The notes beneath the pieces are model-generated. The model searched no databases, had not been told where the DNA came from, and saw only the letters and a program-made list of their open reading frames with translations. DNA of 64,000 nucleotides from Bugula neritina. Its lineage: Eukaryota; Bryozoa; Gymnolaemata; Cheilostomatida; Bugulidae. Position numbers and translations under genes: made by a program. Below are positions 12,501 to 22,722 of this stretch, one piece after another (positions within the stretch are counted from its first letter, which is position 1; each line of letters starts with the position of its first letter). The DNA lies in assembly GCA_964035545.1 (NCBI GenBank), contig OZ037768.1, forward strand, positions 14,260,175 through 14,324,174, written 5' to 3'.

Positions 12501-13904
12501 AGCATGGCCATCTTCCTGGTGAAGCAAGACGGTGAAGGATATATGCTGGCTGGCCCTGGCAAGTGGTAGCTGTCAATCTGGTCGGTCCTATGCCTCCAAC
12601 ACCTCGAGGCAACAGCTGGATCTTGGTGCTCACTGACCACTTTACTAGGTGAGCTGACGCCCTGGCTATCCCAGACGCGTCGGCTCCAACTGTGGCCCAT
12701 GTGCTGGACCAGAATGTATTCTGCTACTTTGGCCTCTGAGCAGACACATTTGGACCAAGGTGCTCAGTTTCAGTCTCAATTGATGAGCGACCTTTGTCGC
12801 CTCTGGGGGGTGAATCAGAGCAGGACTACTCCTTACCATCCACAAGGCAACAGGGTGGTAGAGCGTAACAACCGCATGTTGGGTAATGCGCTCCGGAGCT
12901 TGCTCCTGGGCTGCGGTCAAGAGGAATAAGTTACGGTGCTCCCGCAGATCATGCGGGTCTACTGCAGCACTTCACACACCAGTACTGATGAAACGCCCGG
13001 GTCCCGGACTCGGGTCCCCGACTACCTCACTAACCATGTTCCTGACCATGATAACTCTGTACACGAGTATGTGGGGGAGTTGGTAGAGTGCATGAGAGCC
13101 GCACACGAAATGCTTCGAGAGAAGCAATGGCAGGTGCGGACTGAGGACTTTGATGAGCCTCCCCTCTAACAGGTAGGGGACTGAGTCTGGATGGCTAACT
13201 ACCGCAGGCGTCGCGGACAAGTGGCTAAGTCACAGCCCAAGTTCGTGGGACCTTACTTAATAGTCGAGGCTATGCCCAATCATACGTACAAGATTGAGTG
13301 CTCAGGACAGGTGTCATTCCAGAATGAGGCTCGCTTGAAACCGTATTGGGCTAGCCCCGATGCGGTAGAAGAAGCGCCCCCGTTGCTTGAGCCCAGGAGG
13401 CAGACAGCAACGCGCGGGCGGCAACGGCACAGACCAGAGTATAAGGTGGTAGTGCCGCGGGACCCGGACCTGGTAAGAGACGAGCGATCACTTCCTCCAC
13501 CCGAAGTGAGTCCGCCGCCTCCTGTTCGAGCCCCAATATCGTCACTTCCGGAACCCAACGCTGGTCTGGAAGTGGGAACCCCGGCAATAGAAGAAGCTTC
13601 CGTTTTAAGAGACGGAGGAGGAAGCAGAGAGGGATCCCCCGCTCCCGCCCCGGCTGCCCCACCCGTGGAACTTGCGAGTCTACCTGTGGAGGCTCCGCTG
13701 TTTTTGAAGAGAAGTCAACGCGCTAGACAACCCCCGCCCTATCTCCAAGACTTTGAGTGTGACTGCGTACAAAACGGCAGATCTATGAGTCAAGCGGTGG
13801 GTGTCGCGGGGGTTGTCATAACTAGCGCGGGAGTTGTACGCTCGAAAGAGAAAGGAACTTTTATGAGGGCGGAGCAGTGGGTGGAATTCATCCCCCAATT
13901 GTGA
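9517..13904 (+). pseudogene. pol of element 1 (PR-RT-RH-IN plus tail), broken
   Basis: The domains run in Ty3/Gypsy order. Protease has LLDSGCTTSLLSR (about 9900-9940). RT starts near 10730 with RQPTCRLGPKKEK and keeps the VDYRKLN block; its catalytic YLDD is encoded around 11195 after a frameshift near 11041. RNase H fragments (11535-12056) keep RTD-type and NAGGLSRR remnants, with D replaced in the DTDAS motif. Integrase fragments keep HQGNRVVERNN but have lost the first catalytic region to stops. A GPYLIVEA motif (GPY/F module) stands near 13247. Stops or frameshifts lie near 11041, 11268, 11403, 12055, 12370, 12473, 12735, 12928 and 13168. The proline-rich tail (13191-13904) is open and in frame with the GPY/F module. 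Confidence 0.9.
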
Positions 13905-14008
13905 AGTGCCCCAGTCACGCACGACAAGTTCAGCCTTTTCATATGCTGACACAGTCAAGGGTAGACGGACTAGTAGCTCTCTATAATAATTATCCTCAAA
14001 CATTGAGT

Positions 14009-15054
14009 ATGTCTTTGAATACCAAGTTACGAGGTAAGTCCACACAGACCTAGTATTCCTAGCTATAAAAACGGGTCTATCATCAGTTAACTCTGGCTTA
14101 GTTGATTCAACTGAGTTAAAGTTGCTGGTAACTATGTCAACTGTGAACGACGACGAAAGTGTAGTGATGTCTGACGATTTTCTTGATTTTGAGCTGGATG
14201 CTATGGTTCTCAGTCAATCTACACGTTTGCCTTCAGTCTCCCGAGTGCCTTACAAAAGAGTTCGTGACTCTCAGGCTATGAACAGCCGATTTTCACAAGA
14301 ATTATGTTGTAAAGATCCGAGTCGATCTAACAATAATTCTGCTCTTTTAGAAGCCACTCGATCTCCGCTACCTGATGGCATGCCACCAATGAAGATAGCT
14401 TGGAACGAGGGCCTCCTTCCGGAACGGTCACTCGCTCCTGTTACCAGTAGACGACTACCACCTGCTCTCAGAGCCAAATCTTGTTGGACCTCGTCACGCA
14501 CGAAGCAAACTGTTTTGAAGGCTCGAGGAGACATTGACAACACCATGTGCTGCCTCTGTCAGCAGCATTTTACTACTCCCCAGAGGCTGCGAGCTCACAT
14601 GCCGCAGCACTTCATCACCACCTTCTGCCCATGCGGGGAGTATAGCTACCACCGGGATTATATCCTGCGACATCAAAGAACCATGAACTGTTTTATAGGA
14701 CACCTATTCGGGGTAGACCAGCCTTCTTATTCCCAGTTTCTGGATCTGATCAAACCCTTCGTACAGGATCCGAGCCGGTTGGAACGATTGTTGCAGGGGT
14801 TTCCAGCTCTTCGGGCTATTACTCAGGGCCCGACTCCTAAACCCCCATGCTATAAGAAGCAAAAATCTCGGTCCTACCTCAATCGCTGGCAGTTTTCCCG
14901 GGTAGTGTTACAGCGGGTGTACACTAACCCCGTCTCTGACGAACATATCCGGCGTTCTCTCTCCAGATTCCGTCCTCTCCAGCTCGCAGCGGAAAAGACG
15001 CAGAAGCTCCCCTTCTCCACTCTGCGCACCTTCTACAGCCAGGAGTATACGTGA
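14009..15054 (+). CDS. ORF3 of element 1: spliced C2H2/C2HC zinc-finger protein
   Basis: Predicted exons are 14009-14033 (ATG plus 25 nt in all, MSLNTKLR, donor GAG|GTAAGT) and 14102-15054 (acceptor GGCTTAG), joining in phase 1 to give 325 residues. The second exon also has its own downstream ATGs. Features in order: an acidic N-terminus (DDESVVMSDDFLDFELD), a conserved ELCCKDPSRSNNNS block, a classical C2H2 finger (C-x2-C-x12-H-x3-H, CCLCQQHF...HMPQH), an adjacent C-x-C-x12-H-x5-C unit (CPCGEYSY...C), then SYSQFLDLIKPFV and a basic C-terminus. The element 3 protein is closely similar. No signal peptide or membrane segment is seen, so it is not an envelope protein. A DNA- or RNA-binding accessory role is inference. 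The frame is open although gag and pol of this copy are wrecked. Confidence 0.7.
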
Positions 15055-15140
15055 AGTAGAGGACCGTATATCTTCCTTAGAAGGCAAGTTGCAGAGGCTC
15101 ACTCCCCAAGTCTTGGCTGCGACCAGCAAACTGCAGTTAC
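15035..15140 (+). pseudogene. Out-of-frame coiled-coil tail of ORF3, element 1
   Basis: In the +1 frame just before the ORF3 stop the sequence reads REVEDRISSLEGKLQRLTPQ and onward. This aligns with NVEERLVRLQAEFTQLAPD in element 2 and REVEARANELVHEVYRLAPR in element 3. The heptad-like leucines suggest a coiled coil. Confidence 0.6.
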
Positions 15141-15426
15141 TTACCCCCATGTATATCTGTGTGACATTTGTCTCTCTCATACATGTCTGTTACGTATATC
15201 TGTGTGGTATCATCCCCTTTCGTGACATGTCTCCTGTGTATATGTCTGTGTGATACTTGTTCTTTCCATGGCAGTTGCTATATTATACTGCGTTTCTTGA
15301 CTTTTGTTAATATTCATTCGATATATTATTATTATATTAGTTGTGTATGTACATGCACTTTTTTTCATTCTTTATTTTATACATTTATTACAATTTTATA
15401 CACTTCCTCCCCATTTCTGAATTTAT

Positions 15427-15457
15427 CAGAAAGTGGGCTTCCTGCTGGAGGGGGTGG
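15427..15457 (+). other. Polypurine tract with upstream hairpin, element 1
   Basis: CAGAAAGTGGGCTTCCTGCTGGAGGGGGTGG ends directly at the 3' LTR, in two parts: CAGAAAGTGGGCTTCCTGC and TGGAGGGGGTGG. The AGAAAG...CTT(T/C)CT inverted repeat and GCTGG(A/G)GGGGG recur in all three elements. Confidence 0.75.
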
Positions 15458-16249
15458 TGTAATGGTTGTCGGAAAAAGGAGTCCTCCTGACCCCTGCTGA
15501 ACATTGGTCTAGATATATTATAGTTCTGCTAGTTGTGACGTTTGCCCCTAGTCTTCCCGTTTTGCATACGGCAGACAGCGTGGACTGGTATATAATACTG
15601 TGAAGCTGTTCTCCAATCAGCGTAGACTAAAGCACCTGACCTAACCTTTATAAACAGTACCTTCCGGAGTGCACAGTAGAGCTGGCTAGACTAGTAACTA
15701 GATAGTTAACCTTCGTATTCTTGTGCCCTTGTCTTTTGATCAACTAATGTGAAGCTTTTCTTAATTATATCTTGCTTATAAAATATATATACTTCCTCAC
15801 GTTCCTGATCATTGGTTTGGTTGATTACATAACCTCCATGTGATGCAGTAAGCCTAGGGCCACACGGTGCGTATTTCCGCATGCGAAAATTGAAATCACA
15901 AATAGCAAAGGTGTCCACTGCGCGCGTTGAGAAAACCTTCGCACTTGTCGCTCTGCATTCTCAACGCAAGTGCGAATCGTCTCTGTCGTCGTCACCTAAT
16001 TGGCTGATAGTTATTCAGCGACCCAACTTCTTTATTTTAGTGCTACATTCCAGTAAATTGCGTTTTATTGAAAGCGAGTGCGATTTAAAAATGAAAGCTT
16101 TATTTATCAAGCATCAGTGATGCTACAGTGGACACCTTTGCTACTTGTGATTTCAATTTTCGCATGCGAAAATACGCCCCGTGTGGCCCTAGGCTTATTG
16201 ACAACATACAAAACAGACCCACAAAGCTATAGTTCTGAAAACTATAGCA
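15458..16249 (+). repeat. 3' LTR of element 1, split by a MITE
   Basis: 15458-15851 and 16195-16249 together equal the 5' LTR. The interruption is a 343-bp terminal-inverted-repeat element. The LTR ends ATAGCA, followed by the ATAT duplication. Confidence 0.9.
15852..16194 (+). mobile_element. 343-bp MITE, copy 1 (Harbinger-like, TWA target)
   Basis: Terminal inverted repeats of about 69 bp begin GCCTAGGGCCACACGG and contain CGCATGCG. Flanks are TAA at 15849-15851 and TTA at 16195-16197, and removing the element restores the LTR. The 3-bp TWA target and GGGCCACACGG-type end fit PIF/Harbinger MITEs. No coding capacity. Confidence 0.85.
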
Positions 16250-16719
16250 ATATGTAGGTCAGGAATATGTAGGCCATGAACATTATGCTTCTAAAAGTAT
16301 GTTGTTTGAAAAGGAATATGTTCAAACCTCTTAAGATCGGAATTAATTGATCAATTAGACTTTCTGTCCAGGCGCACAAATTAAGTCAGACTTCAGAAAA
16401 AAAATTACATAGGTAACTATGAAAAATGTAACGTTGTTTGAGAGTTTAGACTTTAGACCTCTAAGTTAAGTACAGGCAGTGAGATTTTTATAATTAGGTC
16501 TTTTGATAGAATGGGGAGAATGGTTTTACAAAACTTTGACTTGTGAGCAGCTATAGAGGAGAAACTGCTGGACAGAACTCAACTAAAGCATTGCATGATA
16601 TTTTATGATTACCTTACAATAGATGTTGCTATCTAAATAGGACTGTTATCTTGTTTTTGAATAATAGCCTATATGCCTATTATCTAACGCTAATTGTGTC
16701 TTCTAAAATTAATATATAT

Positions 16720-17010
16720 ATATATATTAATAGGCTCTCATACAAGTTCAATTATAAATATATTATTTTCCTTTTATGTTTATGATTATTGACTTAGACT
16801 TTAGAGGTGCAGCAAGCAAATCTCATCCATATTTCATTTCTATAATAATTATGTAAAAAAGCTAGAGTTCCTACACACATGCTTGTACGTGAATGTGTGT
16901 ATGTATGTGTGTATGTATGTGTGTACATGTGTGCATGTGTCACCAATGTATGTACATGGGAGGTATGTGTGTATGTATGATGTACATGTGTGTAAGCATG
17001 TATGCATGTC
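16720..17010. repeat. Simple repeats: (TA)n and GTATGTATGTGT tract
   Basis: A short (TA)n near 16712-16728 and a long GTGTGTATGTATG/CATGTGTG tract from about 16890 to 17010. Open frames on both strands here are repeat artefacts. Confidence 0.85.
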
Positions 17011-17658
17011 TGCAGCATGTTATAGCTTGTAGCATTTACGAGAACTTAGCAGAAATTTTGAGAATCATTATCGTACACATGCACTATTTAGTGCAGGGCT
17101 GTCCAGCAGGAGGCCTTATTGTAGTGAATTTCACAATTCACTATATTATGTGTGGGTCGACTTAAACAAAGCCACTACACCAGGTTGTTGACGTTATGAT
17201 AAATTTATTTATCACAAGATACAAGAAGTTTTATTTACTGCTAACATGAATAGAAACGATTACATAATAAGTGAGCTTTATACACAACTACTCTAAATGA
17301 AGTCCCAAGCTGCTCTGCCCGGCTAGCTACTCAGTGCGCTTCCACTACGAGTAGCTAGCTCCACCTGCTATCAATTATAATGTCAGTCCTGATTGGTGGT
17401 TACTAGTGGTGCCACTGTTGGCCATAGCTACAAGTCGCAAGAGGTCGATGTAGTCGATCTCCACAATAGCATACCATATAGAGTCGACCCTTTCGATATA
17501 ATACTAACAATAATGACACCACTAAAATCCATTACATTATGGCCGGATGTGGTCCCAGCCTACATTTATATGCATAGCCCTCAAAAGCATAACAAGTACA
17601 ATCATTTTGCACACTATTATGAATTAAAGTGGAAAACCACTATTTAAATGCCTTATAC
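17011..17658. other. Unassigned intergenic stretch upstream of element 2
   Basis: About 650 bases with moderate GC (GGCTAGCTACTC...GTAGCTAGCTCC inverted words near 17322-17360) but no gene. Part may be an old retroelement end, since AGCAGGAGGCC precedes TGTAGTG at 17122. I could not find a matching second end. Confidence 0.3.
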
Positions 17659-17662
17659 ATAC

Positions 17663-18015
17663 TGTAGTGAGTAGTGCAAAGTACAAATACGGGAATCGCC
17701 CTCTCTCTACTCTTGGAATACTAAGACCCTTATGTAGCAACCAATTAGCAGCTCCGGAAGATATGCTTCCGATTCCCGTGACACTTCCCGGGTTATTAAC
17801 ATTATATCACGTTGTTGTAAGCGGAGGCTTGAAGTAGTAACATGTGTTAGTAGTTGACTGATGTATAGGATAATTTGATGTGATGTTTGTTTTATGCTTT
17901 ATTGTGGATAATAAATATAATTACTCGACAGCTACCCTAGTAATTACTAGCAGAATAACCAACTAACTATACGCAAGTAGATAACTCACGCTCAGTAATT
18001 GCACAAATTACTACA
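17663..18015 (+). repeat. 5' LTR of element 2 (353 bp)
   Basis: Begins TGTAGTGAG and ends TTACTACA. An AATAAA signal lies at 17910-17915. The sequence is unrelated to the LTRs of elements 1 and 3 by eye. Confidence 0.95.
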
Positions 18016-18050
18016 GTGGTGGCAGCGGTGGGATCTTGCGTATAGCAGTC

Positions 18051-19001
18051 ATGGCAGAAGACGGCACGGAGCTACCCATTCCACTGAATGAAGGTGAGAG
18101 AGATAATGTTGATATATCTGTGGAACCAGTGGTGTTAGATGAAGAAGTGAGAATTCCTAGAGAGCATGGTGAAGACAGATACCGGCTGAAAGCGCCCACC
18201 TTCACAGGCGAAGAAGCAGTGGAGCAGTTTATCCAAGAATTCCAAGATGTGATGGAGATTGCACAGTGGCCACCAACGGTGGCGTTGCTCAAGCTCAGGA
18301 TGGCGCTGACGGACAAGGCTAAGCCGTATGGAGCGGGACCTGACATAGACGGAATCTTTGCTTCTCTGCGGGCCCGCTTTGGCATCTCCCCCATAGATGC
18401 GCGGGCCCGTCTACAAAGGATGCGGCGTGATCCTCACACGTCGCTACAAGAGCACGCTGCCACGGTGTACCCACTAGCGCAGATCGCGTTCCGCGATCTG
18501 CCTCCAGTACACCGTGAGAGGTATACTTATGATGCCTTCGTGCAGTCCATCAACGACTTGGGGCTCCACCATCAATTCCAAGCGAGGGGAGTCACCACGG
18601 TCGAAGATGCACTTGCGGTGGGAGAAGCCTACCTCATGGCGACTCATATGCACCGCAACCGCGTGGCCTCCCGCCAGGTGACCACGGAGCACATTACTGC
18701 TCATGCCGAACCAAACGCGGAACCCTCCGCGGTGGCTAATGTGAACCAGATGTCACTAGCGTCAAAAGTCGCACAGATGACTGACATGCTAGATAAACTG
18801 GTCGCCACATTAGCTCCCCCAAGCCAGGTAGATACTGCCCGTGAGCCTTGCGGGCCGCAGGTACAATCACCAGGCATGGGGCACAACTTCTGCTGGGGAT
18901 GCGGAAGGCCAGGACATTTCCAGAGGAACTGCCCTCAACTCCCACAAGGGTTAAACTACCACGGCCCGCAGATGTTCCCACCTCCTGCGGGCCGTCTGTA
19001 A
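18051..19001 (+). CDS. gag of element 2, intact
   Basis: I take the start as ATG at 18051 (MAEDGTELPIPL), 17 nt after the primer site, because it aligns with the gag start of element 1. The product is 316 residues. Residues about 45-190 form a capsid-like region: YRLKAPTFTGEEAVEQFIQE, then FGISPIDARARLQRM, then LQEHAATVYPLAQIAFRDLP, then FVQSINDLGLHHQF. A CCHC zinc knuckle (C-x2-C-x4-H-x4-C, CWGCGRPGHFQRNC) lies about 25 residues before the stop and would bind RNA. The slippery heptamer G TTA AAC is in the gag frame at 18950-18956. No stop or frameshift is seen, unlike the other two copies. Confidence 0.9.
   Translation: MAEDGTELPIPLNEGERDNVDISVEPVVLDEEVRIPREHGEDRYRLKAPTFTGEEAVEQFIQEFQDVMEIAQWPPTVALLKLRMALTDKAKPYGAGPDIDGIFASLRARFGISPIDARARLQRMRRDPHTSLQEHAATVYPLAQIAFRDLPPVHRERYTYDAFVQSINDLGLHHQFQARGVTTVEDALAVGEAYLMATHMHRNRVASRQVTTEHITAHAEPNAEPSAVANVNQMSLASKVAQMTDMLDKLVATLAPPSQVDTAREPCGPQVQSPGMGHNFCWGCGRPGHFQRNCPQLPQGLNYHGPQMFPPPAGRL
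18950..18994 (+). promoter_or_regulatory. Predicted -1 ribosomal frameshift signal, element 2
   Basis: G TTA AAC (18950-18956), spacer TACCA, stem arm CGGCCCGCAG (18962-18971), 13-nt loop, arm CTGCGGGCCG (18985-18994). The A-T pair replaces the G-C pair found in element 3, a compensatory change. Slipping back one base enters the protease frame directly (LPRPADVPTS). Confidence 0.8.
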
Positions 19002-20203
19002 ATCACCCAGGGAGGCCCGCGCGTCTGTCGCCCCGCTGGGCGCCGCGCGGAGATGCTGTGAAGTGGCGACCCCCGCGGCAAGTAGGCTCAAGCCACTCGC
19101 CGCCTGGGTCCTCTACGCCACTCCAACACCAACACGGAGCCGGCAGACGGTTGACCTCAGAGCCTGCGAGGGAAACGGTACAGGCGCCACAAGGCGTACC
19201 GCCCCAACCTCGGCAGCTGGTCAATAGTCGTCACCAACCGTGGACCCCTCGACCCACAGCGAGGGAGGTGCAACCACGGCACACACAGCTGCAGCCACAC
19301 GGAAGTAGCTACTTCCTGCCAGGAAAGCTAGCCGGCAAGCCTGCCAACTTCCTCCTGGACTCAGGCTGCACCACCAACCTCCTTAGCCGTCAATTCTTTG
19401 ACACCCTCAGCGCTAAGGTCAAGGACGGGTTGGCACCGTATGAGGGGGATCATGGCACCCTGGCAGACGGGTCGTGCATTCCCTTCTACGGCATTATTGA
19501 GCTAACTGGTTACGTCCGTAACCAGGCCATCCAAGAGACGTTTATCGTCGGGCAGCTCAACGAGGATGCTATCCTCGGGATGCCATTCTTACAACGACAC
19601 GGATGTCGCATCGATTTCAGTAAATCTGCGATGATCATGGGCGACAGGGAGCTCGCTTGTGTCGATAAGTTTGGTCGTCCTCTAGCGGGAGCAGTGCAGG
19701 TAGTACGAAGCTGTACTATACCAGGCCACTCCCGGGCTACCGTCCGCTGCAAGGTAGACGGTGGCCAAACCTCTAAGTTGGGAGTTGTCGAAAGTACGCA
19801 CTCGAGAGTCCAACTTGCCCATAGCTTTAGCCGGCTTACGGGACAAGGAGAGATCTCAGTGCAGTGTGTCAACCCCTCCTCAGAGACAGTAGACCTACCA
19901 CCCAGATCCATGCTGGGCCGCTTCCATCCTGTCCAGGAGGAAGCCATTGGGCCGTCGTCGGGAGCTACGACGGAAGGTCCTCAGCAGAGCCCGTCTCAAG
20001 GGCGGAGGACCGTCCCAACCCACGCCTCCCATCCTCCAGGGACGCGTGGCTGCACAGGCAACGGAAAGCGCCAGGCTATGGCTAGGTTGCCACATGGGTA
20101 CAGTGAGGCGTTCCGCCACACAGACCACGACGCCCGCCTAAATAGAGCAGGCTGTCGTGAGGTACCACGGGCGGCGAAGACCGCCCCTGCTCAGCCACTC
20201 TAA
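18956..20203 (+). CDS. Protease-containing pol N-terminus of element 2, RT deleted
   Basis: This frame is entered by -1 frameshifting from gag. A basic proline-rich linker leads to an aspartic protease domain with active site LLDSGCTTNLLSR (about 19354-19392), then FIVGQLNEDAILGMPFL and IDFSKSAMIMGDRELACVDK, matching the PR and post-PR region of element 3. After PR the frame continues to KTAPAQPL and a stop at 20203. In element 3 the equivalent point (VPVRQPTRRL) enters RT. Here the sequence jumps to the pre-integrase linker (TPPEAVQSLRAKPV), so about 1.4 kb of RT and RNase H is absent. A protease without RT is unusual and fits a non-autonomous derivative that may still process Gag. Confidence 0.8.
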   Translation, partial: LPRPADVPTSCGPSVNHPGRPARLSPRWAPRGDAVKWRPPRQVGSSHSPPGSSTPLQHQHGAGRRLTSEPARETVQAPQGVPPQPRQLVNSRHQPWTPRPTAREVQPRHTQLQPHGSSYFLPGKLAGKPANFLLDSGCTTNLLSRQFFDTLSAKVKDGLAPYEGDHGTLADGSCIPFYGIIELTGYVRNQAIQETFIVGQLNEDAILGMPFLQRHGCRIDFSKSAMIMGDRELACVDKFGRPLAGAVQVVRSCTIPGHSRATVRCKVDGGQTSKLGVVESTHSRVQLAHSFSRLTGQGEISVQCVNPSSETVDLPPRSMLGRFHPVQEEAIGPSSGATTEGPQQSPSQGRRTVPTHASHPPGTRGCTGNGKRQAMARLPHGYSEAFRHTDHDARLNRAGCREVPRAAKTAPAQPL

Positions 20204-20205
20204 CA

Positions 20206-20745
20206 GAGGGCTGACACGCCCCCGGAGGCTGTCCAGAGCCTCCGCGCCAAACCTGTATAGGCTGGTAACGTTAGGGAGCTGCCGAAGCTCCAGGAAAGCC
20301 TTCCTGGGGTGGTAGCCGACGTGTACCGAGCGAAACAGGAAGGGCGACGACCCAGTAGTAAACAACGGCGACAGGGATGCGCCGAGTTACGGCTGTACTG
20401 TCAACGTTGGAGCTCTTTGCGGGTCGGGCCAGATGGTCTGCTGACCATGACCTTGGCCGCCAACAGCAGACAGCCAGCCAGGAAGAGGGCTGTCTGCCCA
20501 GTTGCCATCTGCCGGAAGTTGATACAAGACACCCACGAGGAGACTCACGGAGGAGTCCAAGAGGTGGTCACCAAGCTACAACTCCGGTGGTACTGGCCCA
20601 ACATGGAGCGGGATATCCGGCGCAGAGTTTGACGGTGCAAAGTTTGCCAGACCAACAAGCATAGCCGTCTCCCTGGTGAAGCGGGGCGGCAGACGCATTG
20701 TGCGAGAAGGTCTTGGCAAGCGGAGACTGTCGTCCTGGCCGGAAA
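20206..20745 (+). pseudogene. Integrase zinc-binding remnant of element 2
   Basis: Contains LQESLPGVVADVYRAKQEG and the HHCC-type domain (THEETHGG...LRWYWPNMERDI...CKVCQTNKH), with a stop replacing a codon at 20630 and another at 20258. Just after GEAGR the DDE catalytic core is missing and the sequence continues with the pol tail. It cannot be a working integrase. Confidence 0.85.
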
Positions 20746-20752
20746 CACCTCC

Positions 20753-21641
20753 ATGACACGTCAGGAAGACTTGGCGAGGCGAGAAAGGCCACTTCCGTCC
20801 TTGAAAGTGTGCCCACCGCCCCCAACGTCAAGCCTGCCATCACCACCACTTCCGGAACCGGAAACGGGTCCAGAAGTGCAAAAACCCCCCGTGGGAGGGG
20901 CTCCGCAAGGAGATACCGACGTAGGAACAACCGTCACAAACAGGCTGGAAAAATCACCCGTGAGACATAACAGTCCACGGGTGAGCACACCGCCTCCCAC
21001 AGTGACGACGCCTCCAGGACCACACACTAGGCAACTTCCAGCGTGTCTCAGAGACTGTGTACGTGACCGCGGTATAAGCCTAGGGCCACACGGTGCGTAT
21101 TTTCGCATGCGAAAATTAAAATCACAAGTAGCAAAGGTGTCCACTGTAGCGTCAGTGATGCGTGATAAATAAAGCTTTCATTTTTAAATCGCACTCGCTT
21201 TCAATAAAACGCAATTTGCTGGAATATAGCACTAAATAAAGAAATTGGGCTCGCTGAATAACTACCAGCCAATTAGGTGACGACGACAGAGACGGTTCGC
21301 ACTTGCGTTGAAAATGCAGAGCGACAAGTGCGAATGTTTTCTCAACGCGCACAGTGGACACCTTTGCTACTCGCGATTTCAATTTTCGCATGCGAAAATA
21401 CGCACCGTGTGGCCCTAAGCTAAGCGGCAGTAACGAAAGTCTAGAGAGGCCTCGCATGGGAAAACAGGCAAAGAAACGTGGGAGTTGTGAACACCACGGA
21501 AATCTCAACTTTTGCCTCGGCGGAATCTCACACGAGATTCATCCGCTGGAAGTGAAAAGCCCTAGTCACGTTTCACAACCACGCTGTTCGGTCTTTTCCT
21601 ACGTTGATGCAGTCAAGAGTAGACGTGCCACTAAACAGTAA
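20753..21641 (+). pseudogene. pol C-terminal tail of element 2, split by a MITE
   Basis: The proline-rich tail (SLPSPPLPEPETGPEVQKPP) corresponds to the tails of elements 1 and 3. It continues as RQLPACLRDCVRD and is interrupted at 21077 by the MITE. It resumes at 21421 with a Cys/His motif (SCEHHGNLNFCLGGI) and ends CSVFSYVDAVKSRRATKQ. Its conservation in all copies suggests function, but the reading frame is broken here. Confidence 0.75.
21078..21420 (-). mobile_element. 343-bp MITE, copy 2, opposite orientation
   Basis: Exactly the same length as copy 1 at 15852-16194, but its interior is reversed. The target duplication TAA is perfect (21075-21077 and 21421-21423). The ends are GCCTAGGG and CCCTAAGC. 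Confidence 0.9.
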
Positions 21642-21665
21642 TCATTTACCGCTCTCATTCCAAAA

Positions 21666-22428
21666 TGTCTTACTATTCTGGATCGAAGGGTGAGTTAATT
21701 ATGTTTTTGGTACGATAACTAGACTGCATCAGTCAGCTTTAGCTACACTAGCTAGCGAGCTGGAGATTCGATAATGATAAACAGTGGTGGGAATACACGT
21801 CGACTTTGATTTTAAATAATCTGCCATAGCGAGTGTGTTCTCCATCAACTATTCATTAGCCTGAATCTCACGAGTGTAACTGAACAGAGTACCGGTCAGG
21901 CTGTACACGCCGACGGTACCTCAGTGTATAACCTTTAACACTGCTACTCTTTCAGATCACACTCGAGTGACCACCTCCCGGTCACGGGACCAGCCAACCT
22001 CTCTGCCTATGGAAGAGGAACCTGTAATGGAGAATGGCATACCCGTGGTGCTCCGTCGACGACACCGCTGGGTGTCACCCACGACGGAAAGGAGAATTGA
22101 GGAAGCCTGGGGACCCAGTGGACCCCACCGAACCTGCCAGGTCTGCTTTGAGGAGTGCCCGTCACACCGCTCCCTGCGTCTACATGTAGACGCCCATTTT
22201 CTACTCCACTTCTGCCCATGCGGGTTCCACGACGTATACCCGTATCCCGTGACAGTCCATAAGCTGAGCTGTTTCGCCGGAGAGAACCATACTGTCGATG
22301 AGGACAGTTTCCCCCAATACCTGGATATCATCAAGCCAGTCATCAGGAAGGCTATCACCCTGGCCGCACTAGCGTCAGGGTTCCAAGTACTGCTGTTATC
22401 CGCCCGCCATAAGTCCCCTATGGTTTAG
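21666..22428 (+). CDS. ORF3 of element 2: spliced zinc-finger protein, short form
   Basis: Predicted exons are 21666-21689 or 21690 (ATG, MSYYSGSK; donor AAGG|GTGAGT with the first intron base at 21690 or 21691) and 21956-22428 (acceptor CTACTCTTTCAG). Counting 25 coding nt in exon 1 as in the other copies gives a phase-1 join (D-HTRVTTSRSR) and 165 residues. The C2H2 finger is CQVC...HVDAH (C-x2-C-x12-H-x3-H), followed by CPCGFHD...HKLSC (C-x-C-x12-H-x3-C) and SFPQYLDIIKPVI. Sequence identity to elements 1 and 3 is modest, but every zinc ligand is kept. A TAG ends the frame. The same frame stays open afterwards to 22722 and encodes the coiled-coil segment. Confidence 0.7.
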
Positions 22429-22722
22429 GGCCTGTCTCCTACCCCCGTCAACCCTAGCAACACCCCCGAAGTAGAAGAAACAACAATACCCCCTCTAACA
22501 GAGACTACTACAACCCCGCCAAGGCCTAGCCAGCTGGCTAATGTAGAAGAGCGGCTTGTAAGACTACAAGCCGAGTTCACACAACTTGCCCCTGACTTGC
22601 TGGATACGACGACAGGTCTATACCAGTTAAAGGACTCAGTGGGGCGACTGAAGAGGCGGCTACGTGCCCGACAGGCTCGACACAGAGCACGATCGCTACA
22701 AGAGTCAGAGTCCACCCAATGA
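22429..22722 (+). pseudogene. ORF3 coiled-coil extension after an in-frame TAG, element 2
   Basis: In the ORF3 frame after the amber codon the sequence reads through a Pro/Thr-rich linker into NVEERLVRLQAEFTQLAPDL and LYQLKDSVGRLKRRLRA, ending with TGA. Leucines and basic residues fall at heptad-like spacing. The matching segments in elements 1 and 3 are also just beyond the ORF3 stop. Confidence 0.65.

Larger units (their letters stand above)
8111..16249 (+). mobile_element. Ty3/Gypsy LTR retrotransposon, element 1 (decayed, full length)
   Basis: The order is LTR, tRNA-Leu primer site, gag, frameshift signal, pol (PR-RT-RH-IN), pol tail, spliced zinc-finger ORF3, purine tract, LTR. PR before RT with integrase last is the Ty3/Gypsy order. 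The target duplication is ATAT (8107-8110 and 16250-16253). The element is 8139 bp, or about 7.8 kb without a 343-bp MITE inside the 3' LTR. The two LTRs differ at about nine positions in 446. The coding region has many stops, frameshifts and small deletions, so it cannot encode active enzymes. Confidence 0.95.

Noticed and set aside
17122-17662. Solo LTR beginning TGTAGTGAATTTC
   Set aside because: A purine-rich stretch precedes it, but no matching CA end with target duplication could be found.
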